Origin: Clostridia bacterium
GTDB lineage: Bacteria; Bacillota; Clostridia; TANB77; CAG-508
Reading direction: 5' to 3'
DNA: 64,000 nt
Assembly: GCA_900759015.1 (NCBI GenBank)
Contig: CAAEUE010000015.1
Coordinates: forward strand, 62,001 to 126,000
The position numbers and the translations under genes were made by a program. Within the stretch, counting starts at the first letter, position 1; the number at the start of each line of letters is the position of its first letter. The notes under the pieces are model-generated. The model had not been told where the DNA came from and did no database searches. It saw nothing but the letters and a program-made list of their open reading frames with translations. Below, piece after piece: positions 7,771-16,892 of the stretch.

Positions 7771-10011
7771 TCACATCATATTTGTTGGATTTATATCTGC
7801 AATAACTCTTGCATTATTTTTTAATAATTCTTTGTCATATAAGCATTCATTTATAATCTCTATTAATTTGTCGTTTACTTCTGCTTTTATTATTATTCTC
7901 CATCTATACCTATTTTTTATTTTGTCTATTGGTGCAGGTAATGGCTTTAAAATATTTGCAGATATATCTTCTTGTTGTATTTTTTTATGTAAATTAGTAT
8001 ATAGTTGATTAGCAGTTTTAGATACAATTTCTTCTCTTTCACCGCTTATTCCAAACATAATTATATCACAAAAAGGCGGATATCTCAATTGCTTTCTTAA
8101 TTTTATTTCTACATTATAAAACTCTTCATAGTTTTGTTTTTTAGAATATTGAATACTATAATTATCTGGATTATATGTTTGAATTATTACATTTCCTGGT
8201 AATTTTTCTCTTCCAGCTCTTCCTGCTACTTGTACAAGCAAATCGAATGTTCTTTCACTTGCCCTATAATCATCTATATTTAGACTTCCATCTGCAGAAA
8301 CAACACCAACCAATGTAACATTTGGAAAATGATGACCTTTAACAATCATTTGTGTTCCAATTAGTATATCTATTTTTTCCTCATTGAACTTTCTAAGAAT
8401 TTCTTCATGTGAATTTTTCTTTGTCACTGTGTCTATATCCATTCTAATTGTTGAAGCTTTTGGAAACATTTTATTTATTTCCAGCTCTAATTTTTGAGTT
8501 CCTGTTCCAAAATGTCTTATTTTCTTGCTACCACAATTAGGACATATCTTAACTAAAGATTCCTCGTATCCACAATAGTGGCATTTTAATTTTTCTTCTT
8601 TTTTGTGATATGTAAGACTTATATTGCAATTTTTGCATTTAGCTACATATCCGCAATCTCTACACATTATAAATGTAGAAAATCCCCTTCTATTTAAGAA
8701 AAGAATCGTTTGTTTCTTATTCTTTAAATTTTCTTCTATTAACTTATATAATTTAACACTAATCATTGTTCTATTGCCATTGGCAAGTTCCTGTTTTAAA
8801 TCTACAACTTGTATACTTGGCAAATTAGAGTTATTTGCTCTTTTAGTTAATTTTAAAAGTTCTATATCTCCTTTTTGTGCTTCATAAAATGTTGTTATAT
8901 CAGGTGTTGCACTCCCTAATAATATAGGTATTTTATTATATTTAGCTAGCTCTGTTGCTACTTCTTTTGCATTATATCTAGGTGGCATTTCTGATTTATA
9001 AGAAGAATCATGCTCTTCATCAATTATTATTATCCCAAGATTTTTAACTGGTGCAAAAATTGCTGACCTAGCACCTATAACAATTCTTGCCTCACCACTT
9101 TCTATTCGTTCCCAACTGTCATGTCTTTCACCAACGGATAATTTACTATGCAATACAGAGATAATGTCTTTTCCAAATCTTTCTATAAATCTATTAATCA
9201 TTTGTGGAGTAAGTGAAATTTCTGGAACTAGCATTATAGCACTTTTACCTTGTTCTACTATCTTTTCTATTAATTGTAAATATATTTCTGTTTTTCCGGA
9301 ACCAGTTACACCATATAATAAATATTTTTTAAATTCTTTTCTTTCTATTGAATCTGCAATTTTAGAATACGCTATTTGTTGTTCAGTTGTAAATTGTAAA
9401 TTTTTTGTTCTTGTAATATCTTTGTGTAATAAAGGATCTCTTACTACCTTTTGTTCTTGTAGTTTTAAAAATCCATTCTTTTCTAGAGTTTTTATAATTG
9501 CTCTTGAAGTATCTGTTTTTTCTATTAATTCTGATTGCAAGGTTTGTCCGTTTTTTATTAAATACTCTAAAAGTCTTTTTTGTTTTTCTGATTTTATCTT
9601 CTTATTGTTGATATAATCCAATGTTTGTTCATTACTCATAACTAAAGAAACAAATATCGCTGTTTTATCTTTTGCACGATTTGCAAAATTCTTTGTGGTT
9701 GTTCCTGGTTTAAGCATTAATTTCATACATTCTGCTACATTTGAAAAATATCTTTTTGCCATCCATTTAGCTAAAATTATTTTTTCGGTTGTTAAAGATT
9801 GTTCTTCTATTTTAGCAATGTCTTTTACTTCATATTCCGTGCTTTCTTTAATGTTAGTTACAAATCCTTCTTCTAATTTCTTACTTCTTCCGAAAGGAAT
9901 TAGTACTCTACTTCCTATTGATATATTATTTTCCATTTCTTTTGGTATATTGTAGTCAAAATGCCTATTTAAAGTTTTTACATTAGATTCTATAATTACT
10001 TCTGCTATCAT
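7771..10011 (-). CDS. priA: Primosomal protein N' (PriA helicase)
   Basis: 746-residue superfamily 2 helicase that reloads replication forks. An N-terminal DNA-binding domain is followed by Walker A (GVTGSGKTE), Walker B (IIDEEHD), the paired zinc-binding cysteine clusters (CRDCGYVAKCKNC, CHYCGYEE, CPNCGS) and VQVAGRAGR. Preceded by a terminator-like hairpin after gmk, so it may head its own priA-def-fmt unit. Confidence 0.97.
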   Translation of the reverse strand: MIAEVIIESNVKTLNRHFDYNIPKEMENNISIGSRVLIPFGRSKKLEEGFVTNIKESTEYEVKDIAKIEEQSLTTEKIILAKWMAKRYFSNVAECMKLMLKPGTTTKNFANRAKDKTAIFVSLVMSNEQTLDYINNKKIKSEKQKRLLEYLIKNGQTLQSELIEKTDTSRAIIKTLEKNGFLKLQEQKVVRDPLLHKDITRTKNLQFTTEQQIAYSKIADSIERKEFKKYLLYGVTGSGKTEIYLQLIEKIVEQGKSAIMLVPEISLTPQMINRFIERFGKDIISVLHSKLSVGERHDSWERIESGEARIVIGARSAIFAPVKNLGIIIIDEEHDSSYKSEMPPRYNAKEVATELAKYNKIPILLGSATPDITTFYEAQKGDIELLKLTKRANNSNLPSIQVVDLKQELANGNRTMISVKLYKLIEENLKNKKQTILFLNRRGFSTFIMCRDCGYVAKCKNCNISLTYHKKEEKLKCHYCGYEESLVKICPNCGSKKIRHFGTGTQKLELEINKMFPKASTIRMDIDTVTKKNSHEEILRKFNEEKIDILIGTQMIVKGHHFPNVTLVGVVSADGSLNIDDYRASERTFDLLVQVAGRAGREKLPGNVIIQTYNPDNYSIQYSKKQNYEEFYNVEIKLRKQLRYPPFCDIIMFGISGEREEIVSKTANQLYTNLHKKIQQEDISANILKPLPAPIDKIKNRYRWRIIIKAEVNDKLIEIINECLYDKELLKNNARVIADINPTNMM

Positions 10012-10035
10012 TTTGTCTCCTTATTCTAGATATAT

Positions 10036-10083
10036 AGAAAAAGATATTATTATTCTTTTTTATATAAGAACAACAATATCTTA
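10036..10083 (-). terminator. Terminator-like hairpin between gmk and priA
   Basis: On the minus strand AAGATATTGTTGTTCTT can fold onto AAGAATAATAATATCTT, followed by TTTTTC. AT-rich, so probably a weak terminator reducing transcription into priA. Confidence 0.5.
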
Positions 10084-10086
10084 ATT

Positions 10087-10662
10087 TTAAAACTCTGGAT
10101 TTTTTACTTTAACTTCTTCTTCGATTATTTTTTGTATTATAGATACCGTTTTTTCTAAATCGTTATTTTTTATTACATAGTCATATATCCCAATTTTTGA
10201 TTCTTCAAAATCGAATCTATTTAATCTTAATTGAATCTCTTTTGGGCTTGGTTTATCTATTCTACTTTCTAATCTTTTTTGTAGTTCAGCTTTTGGAACT
10301 CTTAAAAATATTGTTACTACTTTCGTGTCTTGTTTTAATAGTTCGATTAAATGTTGAGTTCCATTTACATCTATATCTTTTACAATAATTTTTCCTTCTT
10401 TTATTCTTTCATTTAAAATTTTTCTTGATGTCCCATAATAATGATTATGATGTACGTCATATTCATATAATTCCCCATCTTTTATCATTCTTTCAAATTC
10501 TTCTGTTGAAACAAAATTATATGTTTCTCCTGGTACATCTCCTGGTCTTACTTCTCTATCTGTATAAGAAGGTATTGCTATTACATTTTCCATTCTTTTA
10601 ATTAGTTCTTTTTGAATAGTATTTTTTCCTGCTCCAGCAACACCAGACAATATAACTAGCAT
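10087..10662 (-). CDS. gmk: Guanylate kinase, divergent
   Basis: 191 residues with guanylate kinase layout: P-loop GVAGAGKNT, GMP-binding region (SYTDREVRPGD...YNFVSTEEF, DVHHNHYYGT), KDIDVNGTQ and lid RLESR. The usual P-loop is close to GPSGVGKGT and the GMP loop normally reads TTRxPRPGE, so this member is divergent at several expected positions. Its start overlaps the rpoZ stop. A nucleoside-kinase relative with altered specificity cannot be excluded. Confidence 0.85.
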   Translation of the reverse strand: MLVILSGVAGAGKNTIQKELIKRMENVIAIPSYTDREVRPGDVPGETYNFVSTEEFERMIKDGELYEYDVHHNHYYGTSRKILNERIKEGKIIVKDIDVNGTQHLIELLKQDTKVVTIFLRVPKAELQKRLESRIDKPSPKEIQLRLNRFDFEESKIGIYDYVIKNNDLEKTVSIIQKIIEEEVKVKNPEF

Positions 10663-10844
10663 AAAACCACCTTTCCTTCAGCTACTTCGTTAGTTGCTAG
10701 TGTTACAGCTGAATGAGATTTTACTTTTGTTACAGTAGGTTTTCCTGCTGCTATTTGTCTTGCTCTTTTAGAGACCATAATTACTAAAGTATATCTATTA
10801 TCTACTTTTGTTAATAAATCTGTTACAGATGGTTTAACTAACAT
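10656..10844 (-). CDS. rpoZ: RNA polymerase omega subunit
   Basis: 62 residues with the omega core (RYTLVIMVSKRARQIAAG and NEVAEGKV). Assists assembly of RNA polymerase. In many firmicutes gmk precedes rpoZ; here rpoZ comes first and overlaps gmk by seven bases. Confidence 0.93.
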   Translation of the reverse strand: MLVKPSVTDLLTKVDNRYTLVIMVSKRARQIAAGKPTVTKVKSHSAVTLATNEVAEGKVVLC

Positions 10845-10858
10845 ATTAAATTCCTCCC

Positions 10859-11107
10859 TTAATTATTTTCTATATTCTTGTCTAGTCTTGATGCTACTGT
10901 TTCTGGTTGAAGTGCAGAAAGTATTAAATGATCTGAATCTGTAATAACTACAGCTCTTGTTCTTCTTCCATATGTGGCATCTATTGCTGTTCCTTTATCT
11001 TTTGCCTCTTGCACCATTCTTTTTATAGGTGCAGATTCTGGACTTACTATTGCTATAATTCTATTTGCAGAAACTATATTTCCAAAACCAATATTTACTA
11101 ATTGCAT
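10859..11107 (-). CDS. remA: RemA-like extracellular matrix regulator (DUF370)
   Basis: 82 residues starting MQLVNIGFGNIVSANRIIAI and containing DATYGRRTRAVVI, diagnostic of the YlzA/RemA family. In Bacillus RemA is a ring-forming DNA-binding regulator of matrix genes. Located between yicC and rpoZ, as in many Firmicutes. Confidence 0.93.
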   Translation of the reverse strand: MQLVNIGFGNIVSANRIIAIVSPESAPIKRMVQEAKDKGTAIDATYGRRTRAVVITDSDHLILSALQPETVASRLDKNIENN

Positions 11108-11121
11108 TATAAAATCACTTC

Positions 11122-12003
11122 CTATTCTATATTTTGAACTTGTTCTCTAACATCTTCTAGTTCAGTTTTTAGTTCTATTACTAAATTTGTTATTTCTAAA
11201 CAATTTGATTTAGAACCTATTGTATTTACTTCTCTATTCATCTCTTGTATTATAAAATCTAATCTTTTTCCTGCTTTTTTAATACTTTCAGATTGTAATA
11301 GTTCTTTAAATTGTACAATATGACTTTTTAATCTTGTGATTTCTTCTTCTATTGATGTTTTGTCTGCATATAGAACTACTTCTTGTGAAATCCTTGCTTC
11401 ATCTACTATATCTGTTTGTAGCATTTCCTTTATTCTGTCCTTTAATTTTACTACATATTGATCAATAAGTCCAGTAGAATATTGTGAAATATTTAAAATA
11501 TTCTCATTAATTAGATCTAGTCTTTTTAACATATCTTCTGACAATTTTCTACCTTCTGTTTCTCTTGTTTCTACTAAATTAGCTATAGCTTCTTCTAAAG
11601 CAATACTTAATTCTTCCCACAAAACATCTGAATTATCATCTTGGCTTATGTTTAAAACATCTGGTAATCTTGCTATTTTCATAACTGTGATATCATTAAT
11701 TATGTCGTTTTCTGTCTCTAATTTTTTTAATTCTTCAATATATGCCTTTGCTAAACTCTGATTTATAGTAATTTTCTTTCCTAAATTGCTATTATTTACA
11801 AAAGTTATACTGACATCTATTTTTCCTCTTTCTATTTTTTCTAGTATTTTCTTTTTTATTTTATCTTCTAAAAAGCTTAGCACATATGGAAGTCTTATAT
11901 TAATATCAGCATATCTGTGATTTACTGCTTTAATTTCTACAGTATACTCTCTTTCTGCATTAGTATAAGAACCTCTACCAAAACCTGTCATACTTCTTAT
12001 CAT
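11122..12003 (-). CDS. yicC: YicC family endoribonuclease-like protein
   Basis: 293 residues starting MIRSMTGFGRG with the C-terminal KRLDFIIQEMNREVNTIGSKS block typical of YicC/YloC. Members are reported to act as RNases. First of the yicC-remA-rpoZ-gmk series, 13 bases after the upstream gene. Confidence 0.93.
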   Translation of the reverse strand: MIRSMTGFGRGSYTNAEREYTVEIKAVNHRYADINIRLPYVLSFLEDKIKKKILEKIERGKIDVSITFVNNSNLGKKITINQSLAKAYIEELKKLETENDIINDITVMKIARLPDVLNISQDDNSDVLWEELSIALEEAIANLVETRETEGRKLSEDMLKRLDLINENILNISQYSTGLIDQYVVKLKDRIKEMLQTDIVDEARISQEVVLYADKTSIEEEITRLKSHIVQFKELLQSESIKKAGKRLDFIIQEMNREVNTIGSKSNCLEITNLVIELKTELEDVREQVQNIE

Positions 12004-12015
12004 TATTTTTCTCTC

Positions 12016-12996
12016 CTATTTCTTTTTCTTCTTTTTTGATTTTTTCTTTGAATTCTTATTTGATTTAGTTTGTGTTTTTGCTTTGGATTGAACTGTATTT
12101 TTTTCTTTATTTTCTTTTTGTTGTTCTTTAGCTTTGTCTTCCACTTCTGCTTCTTTTTTATCTTGTTTGTTTTCTTCTTGGTCAGTATTAGTTTTCTCTT
12201 CTACTTTTTTGTTTCTTTTTCTATGTGTTTCTATTTTTATAATTTTTTCTTCTTTAACAATCTCACTGATATCATTTAAACTTCTTAGATATTCTTTTTT
12301 AGTTTTATTATATATCCTTACACATTTAATTATATAATATACAGATATTAACAATGATTCAATTGCAATAACCATAACAAATTTATCTATAAATAGTTGA
12401 TAAATATATACCTCGCATAAAGTAACTATAGCAACAAATAAAGCTTCCAGTCCATGTGTAAACAATGTTAAATCTATCTTTTTGTAGCTTCTCTCAAATA
12501 AAATTATTGAAAATATTAATATAGAAATACTAAACACTTTTAAATCTACAACAAAAGTATCTTCTCTTATATTCATATATCCCAATATTTTTAATATACA
12601 AAACGCTAATATTACTATTGCAATTATTATATTTCTAAAGATTTTTTTATTTGCCTTTTTCTCATATTCTTTTGACATTTTCTTTTGTTGTTTCTTTTCT
12701 TTTTCTATTTCAGCAATTATTTTTTCTGCTTTTTTATCTTTCTTTTTGTTTTCTTCCTTTTTTTCTTCTAGTTTCTCAGTTTTGTCTGTTTCTTTAGTAT
12801 CTTCTTTTACTATTTCCTCTTTTTTATTATTTTCTTCTTTTTTTGTTTCTACAGCTTTTTCTTCTTTTTGTTCTGCTGTGTTTGCTACATCTTCTATTAT
12901 TTCTTCTTTATTCTCTTGTATTACTTCTTTTGTAGTATTAGTTGTTTTCTTAGTTTTTGGTTGATTTTTCTTTGATTTTTTATTCTTCTTAGACAT
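12016..12996 (-). CDS. Lysine/glutamate-rich membrane protein, unknown
   Basis: Long charged KE-rich arms (about residues 1-115 and 240-326) flank four hydrophobic helices in the middle (about 120-225). The arms are low-complexity, probably disordered or coiled and cytosolic. No family recognised. The ATG opening MSKKNKK follows AAGGAGTGTTAAAT; the GTG three codons earlier is less likely. It is operonic with rsmE and yicC, so co-expressed with translation genes, but I assign no function. Confidence 0.7.
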   Translation of the reverse strand: MSKKNKKSKKNQPKTKKTTNTTKEVIQENKEEIIEDVANTAEQKEEKAVETKKEENNKKEEIVKEDTKETDKTEKLEEKKEENKKKDKKAEKIIAEIEKEKKQQKKMSKEYEKKANKKIFRNIIIAIVILAFCILKILGYMNIREDTFVVDLKVFSISILIFSIILFERSYKKIDLTLFTHGLEALFVAIVTLCEVYIYQLFIDKFVMVIAIESLLISVYYIIKCVRIYNKTKKEYLRSLNDISEIVKEEKIIKIETHRKRNKKVEEKTNTDQEENKQDKKEAEVEDKAKEQQKENKEKNTVQSKAKTQTKSNKNSKKKSKKKKKK

Positions 12997-13008
12997 ATTT
13001 AACACTCC

Positions 13009-13764
13009 TTAATTTAAATCTCCTAATTCATACATTAATATTCCACTCACTACTAATGCTACTGTTTCTGTTCTCAGAATTCTTTTCCCTAATGTAACTA
13101 CTGATACATTCTGATTTAATCTTAATTGTTCTATTTCATTTTCTGCAAATCCACCTTCTGGACCAATTACAATACCAACATTTAATTTCTCTTTATTATC
13201 ATTCTTTAATTGTTCTATTTCGTCTTTTATACTTATCTTTTCTTCGTTTTCGTATAGAACAAAAATTTTATCAAACTTATCAAATTTTATATCAGCTATA
13301 TTTATTATATTTTCTATTGTAGGAATTATATCTCGTCCAGATTGTTTTGCAGCTACTTCTGCAATTTTTCGCCACCTATCTACTTTATTTTGTTTATCTT
13401 TATCTTTTAATTTTATTACTGTCCTTTTTGTAATTACCGGAACTATAGTTTTTACTCCTAGTTCAGTCGTCTTCTGAATTATTAATTCCATCTTATCTGA
13501 CTTTGGCAATCCCTGAAAGATAGTTATATTTAAATTAGATTCTGCTAAGCTTTTTACTTCGTCTAAAATTTTACATACTATTTTGTTCTCTTCTATATTT
13601 TTTATTACGCATTCATAATTTTTTTGAGTATCTGAATTGCAAATATTAATCTTATCATCAACTTTTTTTCTTAACACATTTTTTATATGATTTACATCAC
13701 TACCAGTAATCCATATTTCTTCATTTTCTTTTAGATTTTCTGTTTTTATAAAAAATTTTGGCAT
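13009..13764 (-). CDS. rsmE: 16S rRNA m3U1498 methyltransferase RsmE
   Basis: 251-residue SPOUT methyltransferase: PUA-like N-terminus (HIKNVLRKKVDD), GLPKSDKMELIIQKTTELGV, AAKQSGRDIIP, the SAM-knot motifs IGPEGGFAENEI and LGKRILRTETV. Methylates U1498 of 16S rRNA. First gene after a good promoter at 13796-13824. Confidence 0.96.
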   Translation of the reverse strand: MPKFFIKTENLKENEEIWITGSDVNHIKNVLRKKVDDKINICNSDTQKNYECVIKNIEENKIVCKILDEVKSLAESNLNITIFQGLPKSDKMELIIQKTTELGVKTIVPVITKRTVIKLKDKDKQNKVDRWRKIAEVAAKQSGRDIIPTIENIINIADIKFDKFDKIFVLYENEEKISIKDEIEQLKNDNKEKLNVGIVIGPEGGFAENEIEQLRLNQNVSVVTLGKRILRTETVALVVSGILMYELGDLN

Positions 13765-13795
13765 TTATCTGCTCCTATCTAATTTTTTCGATTTC

Positions 13796-13824
13796 ATTAT
13801 ACTCTTTTTAACAATTTAATTCAA
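13796..13824 (-). promoter_or_regulatory. Promoter of the rsmE operon
   Basis: Minus strand: TTGAAT, 17-base spacer, TATAAT, about 30 bases before rsmE. Confidence 0.75.
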
Positions 13825-13843
13825 GGAAAACCAAAAGAATTAT

Positions 13844-15322
13844 CTAGTTTTCTAAAATTATAGCTGGTTTATTGCTTACTTTCTCGCAAAACATTTCGTC
13901 ATGTTCTATAAATAAAAGTGTTGGCACATATTCCAAAATCATATTTTCTATTTGCTCACGAGTTTGTATATCTATGTAATTTAACGGTTCATCCCAAATG
14001 TATATATGAGCATTTTCTGATATGCTTTTACCTAACAAAATTTTCTTTTTTTGACCCTCACTTAAATTTTCTAAATTATGTTCCATCTCTGTTTGGGTTA
14101 TTCCCATTTTTACTAGCATTGCTCTAAATACACTTTCGTTTAATTTATTTTCTGCAATAAATACTTTTAATGAGCCTTTTAATGTATGCGTATCTTGTGG
14201 TACATATGATATTTTTAAGTTATTTCCTATGTTTAAGATTCCTTTATATCTATTTTCTTTATTAACAATTGCTTTTATAATACTAGATTTTCCTGCTCCA
14301 TTTTTTCCTTTAATACATATTCTATCTCCATTTTGTATAGAAAAATTTATAGGTTTAAATAATGGCTTTTCATATTCTATTTGGAAATTTGTAGCAGTGA
14401 TAAGATCATTTTTTTCATATAGCAATGGTACTATCTTTAACTTTTCTATGTTGTCTACATTAGAAAGTAGATTTTTTGCTTCTTGTATATTCTTATTTTT
14501 TCTTTCTTCTAAAACTTTTGATTTTTTCATTATTTTAGCAGCCTTATGACCTAAGAAGCCCTTGTCCAGCATTTCTTTACTTCCGCTTTTATTCTGTTTT
14601 TCTTTTTCTGCTGCGTTAGACCATTTCTTACTTTCTTTACTTGCATTCTCTAATTTTTTTATTTCTTTTCCTAATTTTTCGTTTTGCTTTAGTTCGAAAT
14701 TATTTTGTCTATCAAAAGCTTCTTTCCATACAGAATAATTTCCTTGAATTATATCTATGTTTGAATTATTTATAGCCATAATATGATCTGTAACTTTATT
14801 TAATAAATTTCTGTCATGTGAAACAAGGATAAATCCTTTTTTATTTTTTAAATATTTTTCTACATCTAATTTTGAAACATCATCTAAATGATTTGTTGGT
14901 TCGTCAATTAATAAAAAATTATTATCTTTTAAAAACAATGCTACAAGCATGGCTTTTACTTTTTCTCCACCACTTAGTGTTTGAAAAGTTCTGTATAACG
15001 CCTCTATATTAAAATTCAAAATATTTAGTTCTTTAATAATTTTCCAATCTTCTGCCATGCAAAAATCTTGAATCACTTCCATAGTTAATTTATTTTCATC
15101 TACTTTAAATGGAAAATAATCTATATCTACATTCTTTGTAATTATTCCATCATATTTAAGCTTTCCAGATAAAATTTGTAATAATGTAGTTTTTCCTTTT
15201 CCATTTCTGCCTATAAGGCCCAATCTCCAATTTGTATCTAAATTAACAGATACATCATCAAAAATATTTTCTATTCCATTATCATATCTAAAACTTAAAT
15301 TTTTTATTTGAATTAGTGACAT
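13844..15322 (-). CDS. Lsa-type ABC-F ribosomal protection protein
   Basis: Two ABC ATPase domains and no membrane segment. The first has GLIGRNGKGKTTLL, LSGGEK and LLIDEPTNHLDD; the second has KGKNGAGKSS, LSEGQKK and IWDEPLNYID. The opening MSLIQIKNLSFRYDNG and TNWRLGLIGRNG closely resemble Lsa/CplR proteins, which displace lincosamides, pleuromutilins and streptogramin A from ribosomes. The ATG at 15322 follows AAGGAGGTAAA; an upstream ATG at 15343 is rejected. Resistance function is inferred from family and is not proven. Confidence 0.9.
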   Translation of the reverse strand: MSLIQIKNLSFRYDNGIENIFDDVSVNLDTNWRLGLIGRNGKGKTTLLQILSGKLKYDGIITKNVDIDYFPFKVDENKLTMEVIQDFCMAEDWKIIKELNILNFNIEALYRTFQTLSGGEKVKAMLVALFLKDNNFLLIDEPTNHLDDVSKLDVEKYLKNKKGFILVSHDRNLLNKVTDHIMAINNSNIDIIQGNYSVWKEAFDRQNNFELKQNEKLGKEIKKLENASKESKKWSNAAEKEKQNKSGSKEMLDKGFLGHKAAKIMKKSKVLEERKNKNIQEAKNLLSNVDNIEKLKIVPLLYEKNDLITATNFQIEYEKPLFKPINFSIQNGDRICIKGKNGAGKSSIIKAIVNKENRYKGILNIGNNLKISYVPQDTHTLKGSLKVFIAENKLNESVFRAMLVKMGITQTEMEHNLENLSEGQKKKILLGKSISENAHIYIWDEPLNYIDIQTREQIENMILEYVPTLLFIEHDEMFCEKVSNKPAIILEN

Positions 15323-15343
15323 TTTACCTCCTTCTGGATTCAT

Positions 15344-15410
15344 TGGGATTTGAGACAGTGTCGGGATTTGGACATCGTCGGGATTTAGGGACGGTCCTTT
15401 TTTCCCTATC
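15344..15410. repeat. Degenerate triple GGGATTT repeat array
   Basis: Three successive units begin GGGATTT: GGGATTTGAGACAGTGTC, GGGATTTGGACATCGTC and GGGATTTAGGGACGGTCC. Only the last keeps the canonical core. Located between DUF4186 and the ABC-F gene. Confidence 0.75.
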
Positions 15411-15446
15411 TCATTTTTTAGTTTCTCGACTCTATCCCATTATTAA

Positions 15447-15806
15447 TTATAATTGTCTTTTAATCCATTCCATTATTAAATCTACCACATATTTAATTTC
15501 TTTTTGGGTTAGTTCCTTTTCTTTTCTTATTTTATGCCATTTATATAAACATCCTCTACAACAAGTAGCAGTTGCATGTTGTGCAATAAATACTGGGTGT
15601 CCTTTCATAGGAGTTTGTTTTCCGTCATTTATTATTTCTTTCGGAGCTAATCTTTTGGTTATGAAATCATATGCGTGACTTTCTATTGTATCCATTCCTT
15701 TTTCTTTTATATATTCTTTCTCTTTTTCTTTTAACTTAAAACCTGACCTAAATTTTGATTTACTTAAAGCTTGTAATTGGTTATTTATAAATTCTTCTTC
15801 TGTCAT
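15447..15806 (-). CDS. DUF4186 domain protein
   Basis: 119 residues with the diagnostic run KSKFRSGFKLKEKEKEY, HAYDFITKRLAP, GKQTPMKGHPVFIAQH and ATCCRGCLYKWH. The CCxxC and His residues suggest metal binding. Function unknown. Start at MTEEEF, preceded by AGGAGGATAATC. Confidence 0.9.
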   Translation of the reverse strand: MTEEEFINNQLQALSKSKFRSGFKLKEKEKEYIKEKGMDTIESHAYDFITKRLAPKEIINDGKQTPMKGHPVFIAQHATATCCRGCLYKWHKIRKEKELTQKEIKYVVDLIMEWIKRQL

Positions 15807-15851
15807 GATTATCCTCCTAATTGGATTTTTTAACATTTAACTTTTTCATAA

Positions 15852-15881
15852 CCGGGATTTAAGGAACGTCCCCAAATCCCG
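15852..15881. repeat. Palindromic GGGATTT/GGACGTTCC repeat
   Basis: CGGGATTT and AAATCCCG flank AAGGAACGTCCCC. A full-length perfect-ended copy in the short gap between Dabb and DUF4186. Confidence 0.85.
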
Positions 15882-15892
15882 AAATTCCTATT

Positions 15893-15921
15893 TAAAAAGG
15901 AATAGACAAAAAGCCTATTCC
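15893..15921 (-). terminator. Terminator overlapping the Dabb stop codon
   Basis: GGAATAG/CTATTCC stem followed on the minus strand by a T run. The TAG stop of the Dabb gene (15915-15917) is inside the stem. Confidence 0.7.
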
Positions 15922-16196
15922 TCAAAATCAAATGCAGTTCTTTTTGTTCTAATTTCTTTGCACATGTTTGAAACTCTTACATGTCTTGGGTCTGTTTTAT
16001 ATTTTTGTAAGTCTTCTAAACTTTCAAATTCAGAAATTAGAATTGCATCATATTCATCGTTATCAATGTTTTTCCCAATCTGCATACTTTTTATTACATC
16101 AATTTGATCTTCTAAAGCTTTTAATCCATCTAGAAATTCATTCATTTCTTTTTCTGTATTTTCTTTAAATTTCCACATTACTATATGTTTAATCAT
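15915..16196 (-). CDS. Dabb family (stress-responsive A/B barrel) protein
   Basis: 93 residues: MIKHIVMWKFKENT, an alpha-beta core, FESLEDLQKYKTDPRHVRV. Matches the Dabb ferredoxin-like dimeric barrel family. Substrate unknown. 10 bases after the pentapeptide-repeat gene. Confidence 0.9.
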   Translation of the reverse strand: MIKHIVMWKFKENTEKEMNEFLDGLKALEDQIDVIKSMQIGKNIDNDEYDAILISEFESLEDLQKYKTDPRHVRVSNMCKEIRTKRTAFDFEE

Positions 16197-16206
16197 TTTT
16201 TTCCTC

Positions 16207-16803
16207 CTAATCTTTTATTTTTATATTTAATAAATATGCTAAATCCATAATTTGAAGTTCATTTATTATTGCACCTTTTATATCTGCAAGTGTTGTTGAT
16301 AAACCTTGGATTATGCATGTTGACAAATCTATATTTTTTAAACGAGTATTAAATATTTGCGCTTTTGTAAAATCTATATTATCAAATTTTGTATTTTTTA
16401 AATTTGAATCTTGCATATATGAATTTATTAATGTTGTATCTTTTAATTTTAAGTTATTAAAAGTTGTATTAGACATATTTGAATAATTTAAATTAGAATC
16501 CTGTATTTGTACTGACATAAATGTATTTTCTATAAAATTACAACCTGTCATCTTGCAATTTTTAAATTTGCAATTAATAAAACTACAAGTTTCAAAAGTA
16601 GTATTTGAAAAGTTACAATTGTCAAATACTATATCTTTAAAATATACTTTTTCTAATGAACTATCTATTATTTCCGCATGTATAAATTTAGAATTATCTA
16701 TATCTTTTTTATATACATTTAAATTTTTTTGTGAAATATTTTGTACTGTTTCGTTCTTTAGTTCTTCTTCATTTTCTAATTTATCAAAAAAGTTTTCTTC
16801 CAT
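16207..16803 (-). CDS. Pentapeptide-repeat protein
   Basis: 198 residues; from about 40 to 180 the chain follows five-residue periodicity (CNFSN TTFET CSFIN CKFKN CKMTG and so on), predicting a quadrilateral beta helix. Such proteins can mimic DNA or act as scaffolds, and some protect gyrase. No evidence picks between these. The N-terminal 35 residues are acidic and non-repetitive. Confidence 0.88.
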   Translation of the reverse strand: MEENFFDKLENEEELKNETVQNISQKNLNVYKKDIDNSKFIHAEIIDSSLEKVYFKDIVFDNCNFSNTTFETCSFINCKFKNCKMTGCNFIENTFMSVQIQDSNLNYSNMSNTTFNNLKLKDTTLINSYMQDSNLKNTKFDNIDFTKAQIFNTRLKNIDLSTCIIQGLSTTLADIKGAIINELQIMDLAYLLNIKIKD

Positions 16804-16850
16804 TTTGTTCCTGCCTACCTATATATTTAATACTTTTATATAATAACACT

Positions 16851-16879
16851 AAAGGAAGTAATTATCAATTACTTCCTTT
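16851..16879 (-). terminator. 13-bp hairpin after the 77-residue gene
   Basis: AAAGGAAGTAATT pairs perfectly with AATTACTTCCTTT across a three-base loop. The minus-strand tail is T-rich but not a clean run. Confidence 0.55.
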
Positions 16880-16892
16880 ATGAATTTCTATT

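Noticed and set aside
9164..9616. 150-codon plus-strand frame inside priA
   Set aside because: It lies wholly on the opposite strand of a conserved helicase and shows no protein family feature or start signal.
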